A stretch of 64,000 bases of DNA, from positions 52,318 through 116,317 of the forward strand of contig JAJFVC010000094.1 of the NCBI GenBank assembly GCA_021372005.1, read 5' to 3'. The notes beneath the pieces were generated by a model. It was not told where the DNA came from. It searched no databases and saw only the letters and a program-made list of their open reading frames with translations. A program made the translations under genes and the position numbers. Origin of the DNA: Planctomycetaceae bacterium. GTDB taxonomy: Bacteria; Planctomycetota; Planctomycetia; Pirellulales; Thermoguttaceae. Numbering within the stretch: the first letter of the stretch is position 1; the number at the start of each line of letters is the position of its first letter. Of the stretch, positions 1-8,516 are shown one piece after another.

Positions 1-83
1 GCGTAAACCGCCATGGCAAACGACATGAACAAGACGCTAGTGATCAAAATCAGAACGGTGAAAATCTTGCCGACAAGGTTCAT
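1..83 (-). CDS. N-terminal part of a planctomycete membrane protein (truncated by window edge)
   Basis: Only the first 27 codons lie in the window; the gene continues past the left edge. The start ATG is at 83-81. The visible peptide begins MNLVGKIFTVLILITS and forms one hydrophobic segment of about 22 residues ending MAVYA, so it is a signal anchor or uncleaved signal peptide. N-termini of this kind (MNL-GKIF followed by a hydrophobic stretch) occur in conserved planctomycete proteins of unknown function; that link is from memory. A good promoter lies upstream at 148-177, which supports the start. The function cannot be told from this fragment. Confidence 0.7.
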   Translation of the reverse strand, partial: MNLVGKIFTVLILITSVLFMSFAMAVY

Positions 84-147
84 GCTCAACCTGCTTGGGG
101 TAATGGGCCGACCACGACGTGCGGAAACACCGCCACGCCTTCCCTGT

Positions 148-177
148 AGTATAACTTCGCCTAATTTCTCATGTCAA
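148..177 (-). promoter_or_regulatory. Sigma-70-type promoter for the left-edge membrane protein
   Basis: On the minus strand TTGACA (177-172) is followed after 18 bases by TATACT (153-148). The predicted transcript starts near 140, about 57 bases before the start codon at 83. Confidence 0.65.
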
Positions 178-472
178 CCAGAAGACGCGCAAACCTGGAC
201 GACTGGGAGGTTTACGGTCGTGGTGTTGCTGGATGAATTGTACAAGACTACTTCTTTCAGGTGGTTGTTGTTCTGGGTGAAAAGTCGGCCGGATCCATCC
301 ATCGTCCGTTGGGGCAGGAGTCGTCGACCTGTATGACGAGGAAGGAACTCGGAGCGGTTGGAAAATGCCGCGTTCGCTGGCCAAAGAGAACCACGATTGT
401 TAAGATGACATCGGGTTTGGTTTGTAGACGGGCTGGCCGCAAAAACAACGGAGGAAAACTCACACCACTATA
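178..472. other. Intergenic region upstream of nadB, no gene seen
   Basis: Together with 84-177 this is 389 bases between divergent genes. Short open frames here have no ribosome site or recognisable product. GGAGG occurs at 450-454, about 18 bases before the chosen nadB start, and TATAAT at 469-474 overlaps that start codon without a matching -35 box. I see no convincing nadB promoter. Confidence 0.4.
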
Positions 473-2083
473 ATGGCTGCCACTCCGCGCTATCTCGTTG
501 CGTTCCATCCGAAGCGCATGTCGCATTTTTTCACGGACGTGTTGGTTCTTGGGGGTGGTTTGGCCGGACTTCGGGCGGCGTTGGCCGTGGACCCGAAATT
601 GTCCGTCGTGGTGATCGCCAAGCAGGACATCCGGGAGTCGAACAGCAATTACGCCCAAGGCGGCGTGGCCGCCGTGATCGACGCGGACGATCGGATCGAG
701 GACCACGTGGCCGACACATTGCAGGTCGGCGGTTCGCTGTGCGATCCCGAGGTGGTGCGTCAGGTGGTGGGCGAGGCCCCGCAACGGATTCAAGAGCTTT
801 TGACTTGGGGCACGCGTTTCGACCGAGCGGGCGATCGGCTGGCGTTGGGACGCGAGGGCGGGCACGGTCATTCGCGGATCGTTCACGCGTTGGGCGACGC
901 CACCGGCCGCGAGATCATGCGCGTGGTGATCCAACGGGCTCGGCGGGCCCCGAACGTCCAGCTTTGGGAGAACACGTTCACCTTGGATCTGTTGACGCTC
1001 GAAGGCGTTTGTCGTGGGGCGATCGTTTGGAACGACCGCCACGGCAAGACGATGATTTGGGCCAAGCAGACGATTTTGGCCACCGGCGGCGCCGGCCAAC
1101 TCTATCGCGAAACGACCAACCCGGAAGTGGCTACCGGCGACGGCATGGCGATGGCCTATCGGGCCGGGGCGGAGCTGCGCGACATGGAGTTCATGCAGTT
1201 TCATCCTACAGTGTTGTACATCGCCGGCGGCAGTCGAAGTCTGATCAGCGAGGCGACCCGGGGCGAAGGCGCCTGGCTGGTCGATCGGTACGGACGTCGG
1301 TTCATGGCCGATTACGATTCGCGCGGCGAGTTGGCGCCCAGGGACGTGGTTGCGCTGGCCATCGTCAGCCAGATGGAAAAAACTAAGTATCCGAACGTCT
1401 ACCTCGACATGACGCATCTCGACCCGGAGCGGGTGCGAAACCGTTTTCCCGGGATCGCCGCCGTGTGCGCCGAGTTCGATTTGGACATCACGCGGGACCG
1501 CATTCCCGTCCGGCCGGGCGCGCATTACATGATGGGCGGCGTGGTGGTCGATCGAGAGGGACGCACGACGGTGCCGAACCTTTGGGCGGCCGGCGAAGTG
1601 GCCACGACCGGTTTGCACGGGGCCAATCGTTTGGCGTCGAACAGCCTGCTGGAGGCGTTGGTCTACGGCGTTCACGCTGGCGAGGGCGCTTCGCAGGCGG
1701 CGGCTCGATTGCAAGACAATTTCTCGGTTGCACCGATCGAAAATCCGCCGGTGGTCGGGCCTGCGGAACCGCTCAATTTGGCCGACATCCGCAATTCGTT
1801 GCAGAGCCTGATGTGGCGCGATATGGGCGCCCGGCGTGATGCGGAAGGGTTGACCGAGGCGTTGGAAAACATCAAGCATTGGGGGCGTTACGTGTTGCCG
1901 CGGCAGTTTGCCGATCCGACCGGCTGGGAATTGCAGAACATGTTGTACGACGCCCGACTGATGATCGAGGCCGCGCTGGCGCGTCAGGAAACGCGCGGCG
2001 CGCATTGCCGTGTCGATTTTCCGGAAACCGACGACCCGCGATGGCGACGCCACACGTCGTTTCGGATCGAAGGGGGCGCATAG
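473..2083 (+). CDS. nadB: L-aspartate oxidase
   Basis: Flavoenzyme that oxidises L-aspartate to iminoaspartate, the first step of de novo NAD synthesis (with NadA). The 536-residue product has the FAD dinucleotide-binding motif GGGLAG at 27-32, NYAQGG at 59-64, the family signature RPGAHYMMGG near 347 and HGANRLASNSLLE near 383-395. These separate aspartate oxidase from generic fumarate reductase subunits, although the two families are related. The start at 473 keeps the N-terminal RYLVAFHPKR segment, which I recall as typical of planctomycete NadB. An alternative ATG at 518 gives MSHFFTDVLVLGG and is also plausible, because the possible ribosome site for 473 is far away. pyrK follows 61 bases downstream on the same strand, so cotranscription is likely. 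Confidence 0.93.
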   Translation: MAATPRYLVAFHPKRMSHFFTDVLVLGGGLAGLRAALAVDPKLSVVVIAKQDIRESNSNYAQGGVAAVIDADDRIEDHVADTLQVGGSLCDPEVVRQVVGEAPQRIQELLTWGTRFDRAGDRLALGREGGHGHSRIVHALGDATGREIMRVVIQRARRAPNVQLWENTFTLDLLTLEGVCRGAIVWNDRHGKTMIWAKQTILATGGAGQLYRETTNPEVATGDGMAMAYRAGAELRDMEFMQFHPTVLYIAGGSRSLISEATRGEGAWLVDRYGRRFMADYDSRGELAPRDVVALAIVSQMEKTKYPNVYLDMTHLDPERVRNRFPGIAAVCAEFDLDITRDRIPVRPGAHYMMGGVVVDREGRTTVPNLWAAGEVATTGLHGANRLASNSLLEALVYGVHAGEGASQAAARLQDNFSVAPIENPPVVGPAEPLNLADIRNSLQSLMWRDMGARRDAEGLTEALENIKHWGRYVLPRQFADPTGWELQNMLYDARLMIEAALARQETRGAHCRVDFPETDDPRWRRHTSFRIEGGA

Positions 2084-2144
2084 GATTTCAAGGCCGTTGC
2101 ACGTCATTTTGTGTCTTTTTCCACTTTCCACTCCCTACTTTCTC

Positions 2145-3005
2145 ATGGCTACAGCGCATTATGCGGATCAGGCATGGCACGGTGCGGTGACCGTGGCCGA
2201 AAACGTCGCGGTCGCTCGGGACACGTATCGCGTGCGGTTTGCATGTCCCGAGATTGCGCGGCGCGTGACGCCGGGCCAATTCGTCATGTTGCGGCTGGCG
2301 CAGTGCAACGATCCGTTGTTGGGTCGTCCGCTGGCCGTGTACGACGTGACGCCCGACGAAGCCGGTCGGCCGTATTTCGTGGACGTGGTCTATTTGGTCG
2401 TGGGCAAGATGACGCGGTTGTTGACCGAGTTTTTCGCCGGCTCACGTTTGGAGGTATGGGGGCCCTTAGGCAATGGATTTCCGCCGACGCCGGCCGAACA
2501 TCTGGTCATGGTGGCTGGCGGGATCGGTCAGACGCCGTTTTTGAGTTTGGCTCGGGAATATCTCGGACAGCGCACCTACGGAGACCCACCGCGGCAGGTG
2601 CCGCGAGCCCATCGTGTGACGCTCTGTTACGGTGCGAAAAACGCCGAATATCTGGCCGGCGTCGAGGATTTTCGCAAGGCGGGCGTGACGATCCAGCTCA
2701 GCACGGACGACGGTTCGCTCGGGCATCATGGGCTGGTGACCGAGTTGATCGAGCCGGTGGTCGAACGTTCGGCGTGGCCGTGTCGGATCGTTTGTTGCGG
2801 GCCCGAGCCGATGCTTCAAGCCACGGCCGCCGTGGCCGAGCGTTTAGGGTTGCCGTGCCTGGTGTCGCTCGAAAGTCCCATGGCCTGCGGCTTGGGCGTT
2901 TGTTTCAGTTGCGTCAAGAAAATCCGCGACCGCGAGGGCAACTGGGACTATCGTCGCACGTGCGTCGAGGGCCCGGTGTTTCGGGCGGAAGACGTGGAAT
3001 TCTGA
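2145..3005 (+). CDS. pyrK: Dihydroorotate dehydrogenase electron transfer subunit (PyrK)
   Basis: Ferredoxin-reductase-like subunit that passes electrons from the class 1B dihydroorotate dehydrogenase PyrD to NAD+. The 286-residue protein has an N-terminal FAD-binding barrel (GRPLAVYDV region), a NAD-binding half with GGIGQTPF, and a C-terminal [2Fe-2S] motif with C248, C253, C256 and C273, the usual C-x4-C-x2-C-x16-C pattern. The ATG at 2145 begins MATAHYADQAWHG; the open frame continues upstream into nadB but that part has no family character. Its partner pyrD lies about 24 kb away at 26712-27638 on the other strand rather than next to it. Confidence 0.93.
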   Translation: MATAHYADQAWHGAVTVAENVAVARDTYRVRFACPEIARRVTPGQFVMLRLAQCNDPLLGRPLAVYDVTPDEAGRPYFVDVVYLVVGKMTRLLTEFFAGSRLEVWGPLGNGFPPTPAEHLVMVAGGIGQTPFLSLAREYLGQRTYGDPPRQVPRAHRVTLCYGAKNAEYLAGVEDFRKAGVTIQLSTDDGSLGHHGLVTELIEPVVERSAWPCRIVCCGPEPMLQATAAVAERLGLPCLVSLESPMACGLGVCFSCVKKIRDREGNWDYRRTCVEGPVFRAEDVEF

Positions 3006-3099
3006 TCGCGCTCAAGCAGACAAAGGCTCTTTGGATGATCTTGCGAAGCCGACGGTCGCGCATGGGGGCGGCGCCAAGTCGCATCCGCCGGACGGGGCT

Positions 3100-3369
3100 T
3101 TACTTGCCCTTGAGCTTCTTGACGTGAGCGGCCAACCGCGACTTCGTCCGCGAGGCGGCGTTGCGATGGATGGTCTTCTTGGCGGCCGACTGATCGAGCA
3201 GCTTGGCGGCGGCGCGAAGCTCCGTCTCGGCGGTTTCCACGTTGCCGGAAGCGACCGCGACGAGAACTTTCTTGCACTCGCTGTGGATGGCGCTTTTCGC
3301 AGCGCGATTTCGCGTGCGGCGGACGGTGCTCTGCTTCAGTCGTTTCTTGGCGCTCTTAATGTTCGGCAT
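3100..3369 (-). CDS. rpsT: 30S ribosomal protein S20
   Basis: 89-residue basic protein beginning MPNIKSAKKRLKQS, the standard S20 N-terminus, with the expected helical Lys/Arg-rich make-up and length. It binds 16S rRNA early in 30S assembly. It is convergent with pyrK (94 bases apart) and follows a TPR gene by 61 bases. I found no clear promoter of its own in that gap. Confidence 0.97.
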   Translation of the reverse strand: MPNIKSAKKRLKQSTVRRTRNRAAKSAIHSECKKVLVAVASGNVETAETELRAAAKLLDQSAAKKTIHRNAASRTKSRLAAHVKKLKGK

Positions 3370-3430
3370 GTGTGGATAGCTCGGACTCGGTAGTTAGGTT
3401 TTAATCAGGGGCAAGACAATTACGATCGGG

Positions 3431-4861
3431 TCAGTCGGCGTCAGAATGATCCACTTGTGGAGCAGACTCCTTCGGGCCACCGGACTCTGGATTCTCTCGC
3501 ATGTGGGCGATTTTGTCCAGTAGCGCGGCGACGTCTTTGTAGGTAAAATCCAATCCGGCCAAGGTGGTCAGGTATTTTTCCGCCACCTCGACGTTTTTTA
3601 AGTGCAAAGCCAACCGGCCCGCCACGTAAAGGGCCTTCTTCTTATTGTCGGCGTCGCGGTCGGGAATCTCCTGGATCGCCAAGTCGTAATGGCTCAAAGC
3701 GAGCCGATACTGCTTGATTTGCTGGAAACATTGGCCCAGGGCCAGCATGCAGACCCCTTTGCGGCGGGGGTCATTCTTGGCACTTTGCAACTCTCGGATC
3801 GCCTCATTGTACTGTTTGGTCAACATGTAGCGATAGCCCAACTCGTAGCGAAACGCCAAGTTGTTGGGATAGCGTTCGACGCGATTTTTACAGACCTCCA
3901 GCTCTTTCTGAAAATACTGGTCCTGGAGTTTTTTCTTTTCGGCGGGGTCTTTGGTCAGCGACACCTGATGACGCAGACGCCGCAATTGGGAGTCCTCCCA
4001 TTTTTCTCGGATGTCCACGTCGCCATTCGAGATTTCGTAGGCCTTGGCCAGCAGATTCTCGCTGTCCTGATACCGCTCTTCGTTGAGGTAATATTGGCTC
4101 AGTTCGAGATAGTTGGCCAGTGTGTTAGGCTCGGCCAGGATTTTTTTGAGCAGTTTTTGTTCGTGGGTTTGTTCTTCCAGCTGTTGATCTCTTTGGCGGA
4201 GTTTCTTGGCCACTTCGTCGTCGTCGCCAAAGTCGCCGCGCGACCGGGCCCTTCGTTCGGTCAAGACGGAGATGTTGCGAAGCGCCTCCTCGTCGGTCGG
4301 ACGGGCTTCTTCCACGCGGTGCCAGCAGGCGATGGCCTGATCGAATTGTCCTCGCTCGCCCAACGCGACTCCGCAGAGGCGATTGATGTCCGGGTCTTTG
4401 GGATTGGCGGTCAACGCGGCCCGCAAATAATACAGCTCATTTTCCCAATCGCCGCACTTGGCCGATGCCGTGGCCATGGCGGTCAGCGTGGGGACGTCCC
4501 ACGGATTGACCGTCAACACTTTCAGGCCTTGTTCGAGCACGTCGTCCCATTGTTCCTGGGCAAGGGCCTTTTTCAAGGCGCTCCGCGAGGTGCGTTCCTT
4601 GAAGGCGGCCAGCGGCGCACCCTTCTTGTTGTTGCCGAATTTGCGGTAGAGATTTTCAACGTACGCCTTGACGTAATTCGTGTTGGCCGGATCGCCCAAA
4701 ACGCACTGGTTCAACAGTTCGGTGGTGTATTCGTAATCGGTTGACGCAGCCAGTTTCTTGGTGGCGTGCTCGAACACCTTCTCCAACCGATGTTGTTTGG
4801 CGGGAGCAAGCGGTTCACGAACCAGTCTTTTGCCTTCCGGCGTTCGTTCTTCAGGGGCCAT
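3431..4861 (-). CDS. Cytoplasmic tetratricopeptide-repeat protein
   Basis: 476 residues without signal peptide or membrane segment. TPR-like helical pairs run over most of the length, for example the A-x3-A-x3-NP pattern around ALTANPKDPDINRLCG and later repeats around ALGQCFQQIKQYRLALSHY and LYVAGRLALHLKN. A charged Glu/Gln/Lys linker with coiled-coil character lies near residues 210-245. TPR proteins are scaffolds; no partner can be named. The protein resembles a conserved planctomycete TPR family by general appearance only. The start ATG at 4861 is the first in the frame. Confidence 0.75.
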   Translation of the reverse strand: MAPEERTPEGKRLVREPLAPAKQHRLEKVFEHATKKLAASTDYEYTTELLNQCVLGDPANTNYVKAYVENLYRKFGNNKKGAPLAAFKERTSRSALKKALAQEQWDDVLEQGLKVLTVNPWDVPTLTAMATASAKCGDWENELYYLRAALTANPKDPDINRLCGVALGERGQFDQAIACWHRVEEARPTDEEALRNISVLTERRARSRGDFGDDDEVAKKLRQRDQQLEEQTHEQKLLKKILAEPNTLANYLELSQYYLNEERYQDSENLLAKAYEISNGDVDIREKWEDSQLRRLRHQVSLTKDPAEKKKLQDQYFQKELEVCKNRVERYPNNLAFRYELGYRYMLTKQYNEAIRELQSAKNDPRRKGVCMLALGQCFQQIKQYRLALSHYDLAIQEIPDRDADNKKKALYVAGRLALHLKNVEVAEKYLTTLAGLDFTYKDVAALLDKIAHMRENPESGGPKESAPQVDHSDAD

Positions 4862-4974
4862 AACGTCTTGTCGCGCTTTTTTTGCTGCGAGCCGTTCCCA
4901 TCAAATCCTACAACGTCTCGAACGGTTCCCCGGTTAGGAAACGTTGGGCGGAATTATTTTCGGGAGCGGCCTCC

Positions 4975-5157
4975 TTACTTCTGTTCTCGGATCGTCATCC
5001 AACTGGCGTAGCCCAGGGCCGCGCCGCAGATCAACATCCCAATGTCCATGGCGGGGCTGTCGCGGTGAAACGGAAACTTGAGGCCCAGGTCCAGCCCGAA
5101 CACCAACAACAGCAAGACGGCGACGACCGCGCCGACCAAACATAACGCCTTTGGCAT
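4975..5157 (-). CDS. Small two-helix membrane protein
   Basis: 60 residues, MPKALCLVGAVVAVLLLL at the start and a second hydrophobic segment around MLICGAALGYASWM, separated by a short polar loop (KFPFHRDSPAMD). Both ends should face the same side of the membrane. The open frame extends upstream to 5388, but that part is Pro/Gly/Ser-rich with no membrane character and I treat it as non-coding. Size and layout match small conserved planctomycete membrane proteins. No function is assigned. Confidence 0.65.
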   Translation of the reverse strand: MPKALCLVGAVVAVLLLLVFGLDLGLKFPFHRDSPAMDIGMLICGAALGYASWMTIREQK

Positions 5158-5392
5158 CGCAACGCTCTCCGTTCCAGGCACGCAAAACTCACAAAAACAG
5201 AAACCGCTCCCGTCTTCGGAAAACCCAGACGAGGGTGGACGATCTCCGTGGAATACGATTTCGGACAACGTGGAAACCCCAGGCAAGCCCGCCCTCTGCC
5301 CCAAAACCCTTGAAATCCAGGCGGTTTCCCGGTCGTGGGACGTACCGCCGGCGGTTTTGGGACGGGCCCGTAGTGGTTTCGTTCCCATTTAG

Positions 5393-5398
5393 TATAAT
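5393..5398 (+). promoter_or_regulatory. Possible -10 box for the aminotransferase gene
   Basis: A consensus TATAAT lies 55 bases before the ATG at 5454. No good -35 box is visible at 16-18 bases spacing, so this is a weak call. Confidence 0.3.
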
Positions 5399-5453
5399 TA
5401 AGTCCTTGGATGTTCACCACTATCCCCCCGTCGATTCGGAGCAAACGGCCCTT

Positions 5454-6593
5454 ATGGGACTATCGATCCAGGATTGGGATTGGCTGCGGGCCCAAATGCC
5501 GGTTGCCCGACAATGGGCCTATTTGGACCATGCCGCCGTGGCTCCGTTGAGCGGACCCGCGCAAGAGGCCATATTGCAGTGGGTGGCGGATGCTACGTCC
5601 AACGGGTCGGTCAATTACCCCTCGTGGACGGTCCGCGTCGAGCACGCGCGCACCTTGGCCGCCCGGTTGCTCGGCGCGCTGCCCGAGGAAATCGCCCTGG
5701 TCAACAACACCACGGCCGGTGTCAATCTGGTGGCCGAGGGGTTTCCATGGCAGCCCGGCGACAACGTCGTAATTCGGGCCGACGAGTTTCCGACGAACCA
5801 GTACGCCTGGCTGCATTTAGCCGATCGCGGGGTCGAGACGCGCCGGATCCCGTCGGATGCGTCCGGGCGGGTCGAGCTGGACCAGATTGCGGCGGCGTGC
5901 GACCGCCGAACGCGGTTGATTAGCGTTAGTTGGGTGGCGTTTGCCAGCGGTTGGCGGAACGACCTCGACCGATTGGCCGAACTGGCCCATGCACGCGGGG
6001 CGCTGCTGATGGTCGACGCGATACAGGCCCTCGGGGTGTTTCCGTTGGACGTCGCGCGGACGCCGGTTGATTTTTTGGCGGCCGACGGCCACAAATGGTT
6101 GTTGGGGCCCGAGGGGGCCGGGGTGTTTTTTACACGCCGCGAGCATCTGAACTTGTTGCGGCCGGTTGGCGTCGGTTGGAACAGCGTGCGCGACGAGAGC
6201 GATTTCAGCCGCATCGCGTTGGTGTTCAAGGACACGGCGGCCCGCTACGAAGGCGGTTCGCAAAACGTCGCGGGCTTTTCGGCGCTGGCGGCCAGCATGG
6301 CGTTGCTGGACCAGTACGGAACCGAGGCGATGTCAAGCCAAATCGTGGAGATCACCGATTTGGCTTGCGAGCGTTTGCAGTCGATCGGGGCGACGATTTT
6401 GAGCGATCGGTCGCCCGAGCGTCGCAGCGGCATCGTGAGCTTCGAGTTTCCGGGCCGCGATCCGCGGGAGCTGCAACGCCGGTGTCTCGAACAGAAGATT
6501 TTATTGAGTTGTCGAGCCGGGCGGCTTCGGATCAGTCCGCATGCGTACAACAACGAGGACGACATCGGGCGTCTGATGGACGTATTGAAATAG
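5454..6593 (+). CDS. Class V PLP-dependent aminotransferase / cysteine desulfurase-like protein
   Basis: 379 residues of the aspartate aminotransferase fold, class V. Visible elements are YLDHAAVAPLS near 23-33, NNTTAGVN (84-91) for cofactor phosphate binding, VDAIQALG with D188, and DGHKWLLGPEG with the Schiff-base lysine K214. The sequence fits the SufS/IscS/isopenicillin-epimerase-like branch of the class. A desulfurase, a lyase and an epimerase cannot be told apart here, and no suf genes adjoin it. The ATG at 5454 gives the standard family N-terminus; an open frame upstream to 5151 lacks homology-like features. coaD follows 98 bases downstream. Confidence 0.85.
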   Translation: MGLSIQDWDWLRAQMPVARQWAYLDHAAVAPLSGPAQEAILQWVADATSNGSVNYPSWTVRVEHARTLAARLLGALPEEIALVNNTTAGVNLVAEGFPWQPGDNVVIRADEFPTNQYAWLHLADRGVETRRIPSDASGRVELDQIAAACDRRTRLISVSWVAFASGWRNDLDRLAELAHARGALLMVDAIQALGVFPLDVARTPVDFLAADGHKWLLGPEGAGVFFTRREHLNLLRPVGVGWNSVRDESDFSRIALVFKDTAARYEGGSQNVAGFSALAASMALLDQYGTEAMSSQIVEITDLACERLQSIGATILSDRSPERRSGIVSFEFPGRDPRELQRRCLEQKILLSCRAGRLRISPHAYNNEDDIGRLMDVLK

Positions 6594-6691
6594 CAGGGGG
6601 CGCAGAACGCTTGCCGTAGGTTGCGAAGTCGCAGGCGTTGACGCCGAGAGTCAAAAACCGTTCCGCAAGAAAACGACGTTGGGCCTTTGCC

Positions 6692-7198
6692 ATGAGCCAA
6701 ACACTTTCGCCGCGCATTGCCGTTTATCCGGGTTCGTTCGATCCGATTACATTGGGACACGTGAACGTCATGGAACGTGTCAGTCGGCTGTTCGATCGGC
6801 TGATTGTCGGCGTCGGCGTGAACATCGAGAAGCAGACGATGTTCACGGCGGACGAGCGACGGCAGTTGATCCACCAGTCGGTGCCGCACCTGAAAAACGT
6901 GGAGATTCGCACGTTCACCGGACTGACGGTCGGGTTCGTCAAGCAGTGCGGCGCGCAGATCATCATTCGTGGCGTGCGTCCCATCACCGACATTGCCGCC
7001 GAATTGACCATGATGATGGCCAACCGCCGGCTGGCGCCCGACGTGGAGACGCTTTTTATGATCGCCGACGGAGAGCTGGCCCACGTTTCCAGCTCGCTGA
7101 TCAAACAAATCGCCTCGGTGGCCAGCGACGAGGAACTGGCGAAGTTTCTACCGCTGCATGTGGTCCAGGCGGTTCGCGCGCGGTTGGCGGTCAAATAG
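6692..7198 (+). CDS. coaD: Phosphopantetheine adenylyltransferase
   Basis: Catalyses the fourth step of coenzyme A synthesis: ATP + 4'-phosphopantetheine to dephospho-CoA. The 168-residue length is typical. The nucleotidyltransferase signature is seen in YPGSFDPITLGHVNV (T20-L-G-H23 motif), RGVRPITDIAAEL is in the middle, and SSSLIKQIAS near 132-141 replaces the usual ISSTxVR loop. The start at 6692 (MSQTLSPRIAVYPGSFD) matches the family; upstream codons do not. It converges with the omptin-like gene, with 20 bases between stops. Confidence 0.95.
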   Translation: MSQTLSPRIAVYPGSFDPITLGHVNVMERVSRLFDRLIVGVGVNIEKQTMFTADERRQLIHQSVPHLKNVEIRTFTGLTVGFVKQCGAQIIIRGVRPITDIAAELTMMMANRRLAPDVETLFMIADGELAHVSSSLIKQIASVASDEELAKFLPLHVVQAVRARLAVK

Positions 7199-7218
7199 CG
7201 TCGACGCCCCAGGCAGCG

Positions 7219-8316
7219 TCAGATGCGAAGCCGCACGAACGCTGTCAGCCAGGTCTGATGCGAGGTGACTCGCACGCCGTTGGTCCACGATTGGTCGATG
7301 TCCAGCGGTTCGTTCACCCAGCGGTGAGTGCCGGTCGTGAAAATTTGGGTGTAATCGGCCTGAAAACCGACGCTGAGCCGCCGGTTGAGCATGGCCTCAA
7401 GGATCATTGCGATATGCCAGGCGTCGCCGGCGGTGCGTTCCATCGTGTACCGGTCGCCATCGCGGAGCAGATGGTGATCGATGTTGTATGCTTCGACATG
7501 TCCCCAGTCGCCTTGCAAGGTGATGGTGATGGGGGCCAGCACGCTCGACTCGTCGAACTTCGTGCGAATTTGACCGCCGAGGTAGCCGGTGTAGTACTGT
7601 TGGTTGAAACTGAGGACGTTGCCCGGCATGTAATACGGAGGATCGAGCCACTCGTTCTCGTATTTGACCTGCGTGCCGTCGTAGGTCATGATGTCGAACC
7701 GTTGCCAGCGAAAGCCGCCGATCGGCCAAAGCTGGATGGGCCAATCGAACGGCCGGTCCCAAATCAACAATTCCAGGTCAAGGTCGAGCATCTGGCCCTC
7801 GGTCCAACGCTCGTCGGCATAGCCGAGGTCGGTGAACGTTTTTTGGTCGGCCAGCCTCCAGTCGTAATCCTTCAGGTCGCCTTGGATGCCTTGTTGCGGC
7901 ATCATCCACTCGAGGTGCATGGCCCAGTTGGGACGGTCGACGCCGACTTTCAGGCCCTGCCAACAGGAGTTGAGCGGAAACTTCAACCGGCTCACCGGCG
8001 TGTAAGCAGGCGTGATGCCGGGCGGGGTGCCGAACTCATACGCCGTCATGCTCTCGCAGAGTCCGCGGAATCGGTAGTCGATCGACCAGTAGCAGGGGCC
8101 GGGCGACGTGTTCCAAAACCGCGAGAACGGGTCCGTCCAACCTTCCCAAAGCCGCTCGGCTTCAGGGTGTTCGACGTAAGGATCGCCGAAGTCCAACACG
8201 GGCAACTCGGCCGAAAAAGCCCGAGAACTGCTCGACGTCCAAGAGGTGAAAAACACCACCGCCGCCAGCGAGCCACACGCCAAGGCGCGGGCCGCTTCTC
8301 GAAAAAGCTGCCGCAT
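7219..8316 (-). CDS. Omptin-family outer membrane protease homologue
   Basis: 365 residues with an N-terminal signal sequence (hydrophobic stretch about 12-25, likely cleavage around 30-36) and then beta-strand-rich sequence ending in LTAFVRLRI, as for an outer membrane barrel. Comparison from memory with E. coli OmpT lines up the catalytic sites: D150-Y-D152-W corresponds to the D83-x-D85-W pair, and D280-H-H282 to the D210-x-H212 pair. VSRLKFPLN near 108-116 matches the omptin QLDWKF-like strand. All four catalytic residues are therefore present. Omptins (MEROPS A26) cleave between basic residues at the cell surface and bind lipopolysaccharide. It follows mcsB on the same strand after 200 bases. 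Confidence 0.75.
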   Translation of the reverse strand: MRQLFREAARALACGSLAAVVFFTSWTSSSSRAFSAELPVLDFGDPYVEHPEAERLWEGWTDPFSRFWNTSPGPCYWSIDYRFRGLCESMTAYEFGTPPGITPAYTPVSRLKFPLNSCWQGLKVGVDRPNWAMHLEWMMPQQGIQGDLKDYDWRLADQKTFTDLGYADERWTEGQMLDLDLELLIWDRPFDWPIQLWPIGGFRWQRFDIMTYDGTQVKYENEWLDPPYYMPGNVLSFNQQYYTGYLGGQIRTKFDESSVLAPITITLQGDWGHVEAYNIDHHLLRDGDRYTMERTAGDAWHIAMILEAMLNRRLSVGFQADYTQIFTTGTHRWVNEPLDIDQSWTNGVRVTSHQTWLTAFVRLRI

Positions 8317-8516
8317 GACTCATTCCCCCCACGAGTCGTCGAGAGTCCTTTCGATCCAACGACGCTCTTTCATGGAGCTTCGTCGAACGACCTTGGGAAC
8401 TTAAACTAGAATAGCCAGCCGTCGCAGCTTAACACCAAGAGGGGAAGGTGTGTAAAATGAGCTGAGCAGGAAAAGCCTGCGTGACCATTGGATGGGATTG
8501 CTACCGACGGCGGGCT

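Noticed and set aside
257..2131. Long minus-strand open frame of 624 codons opposite nadB
   Set aside because: It is an antisense shadow of nadB in G+C-rich DNA; composition is Arg/His/Pro-rich, with no motif, and nadB is unambiguous.
6679..8409. 576-codon plus-strand open frame across coaD and the omptin-like gene
   Set aside because: It covers two real genes out of frame and shows no family motif.
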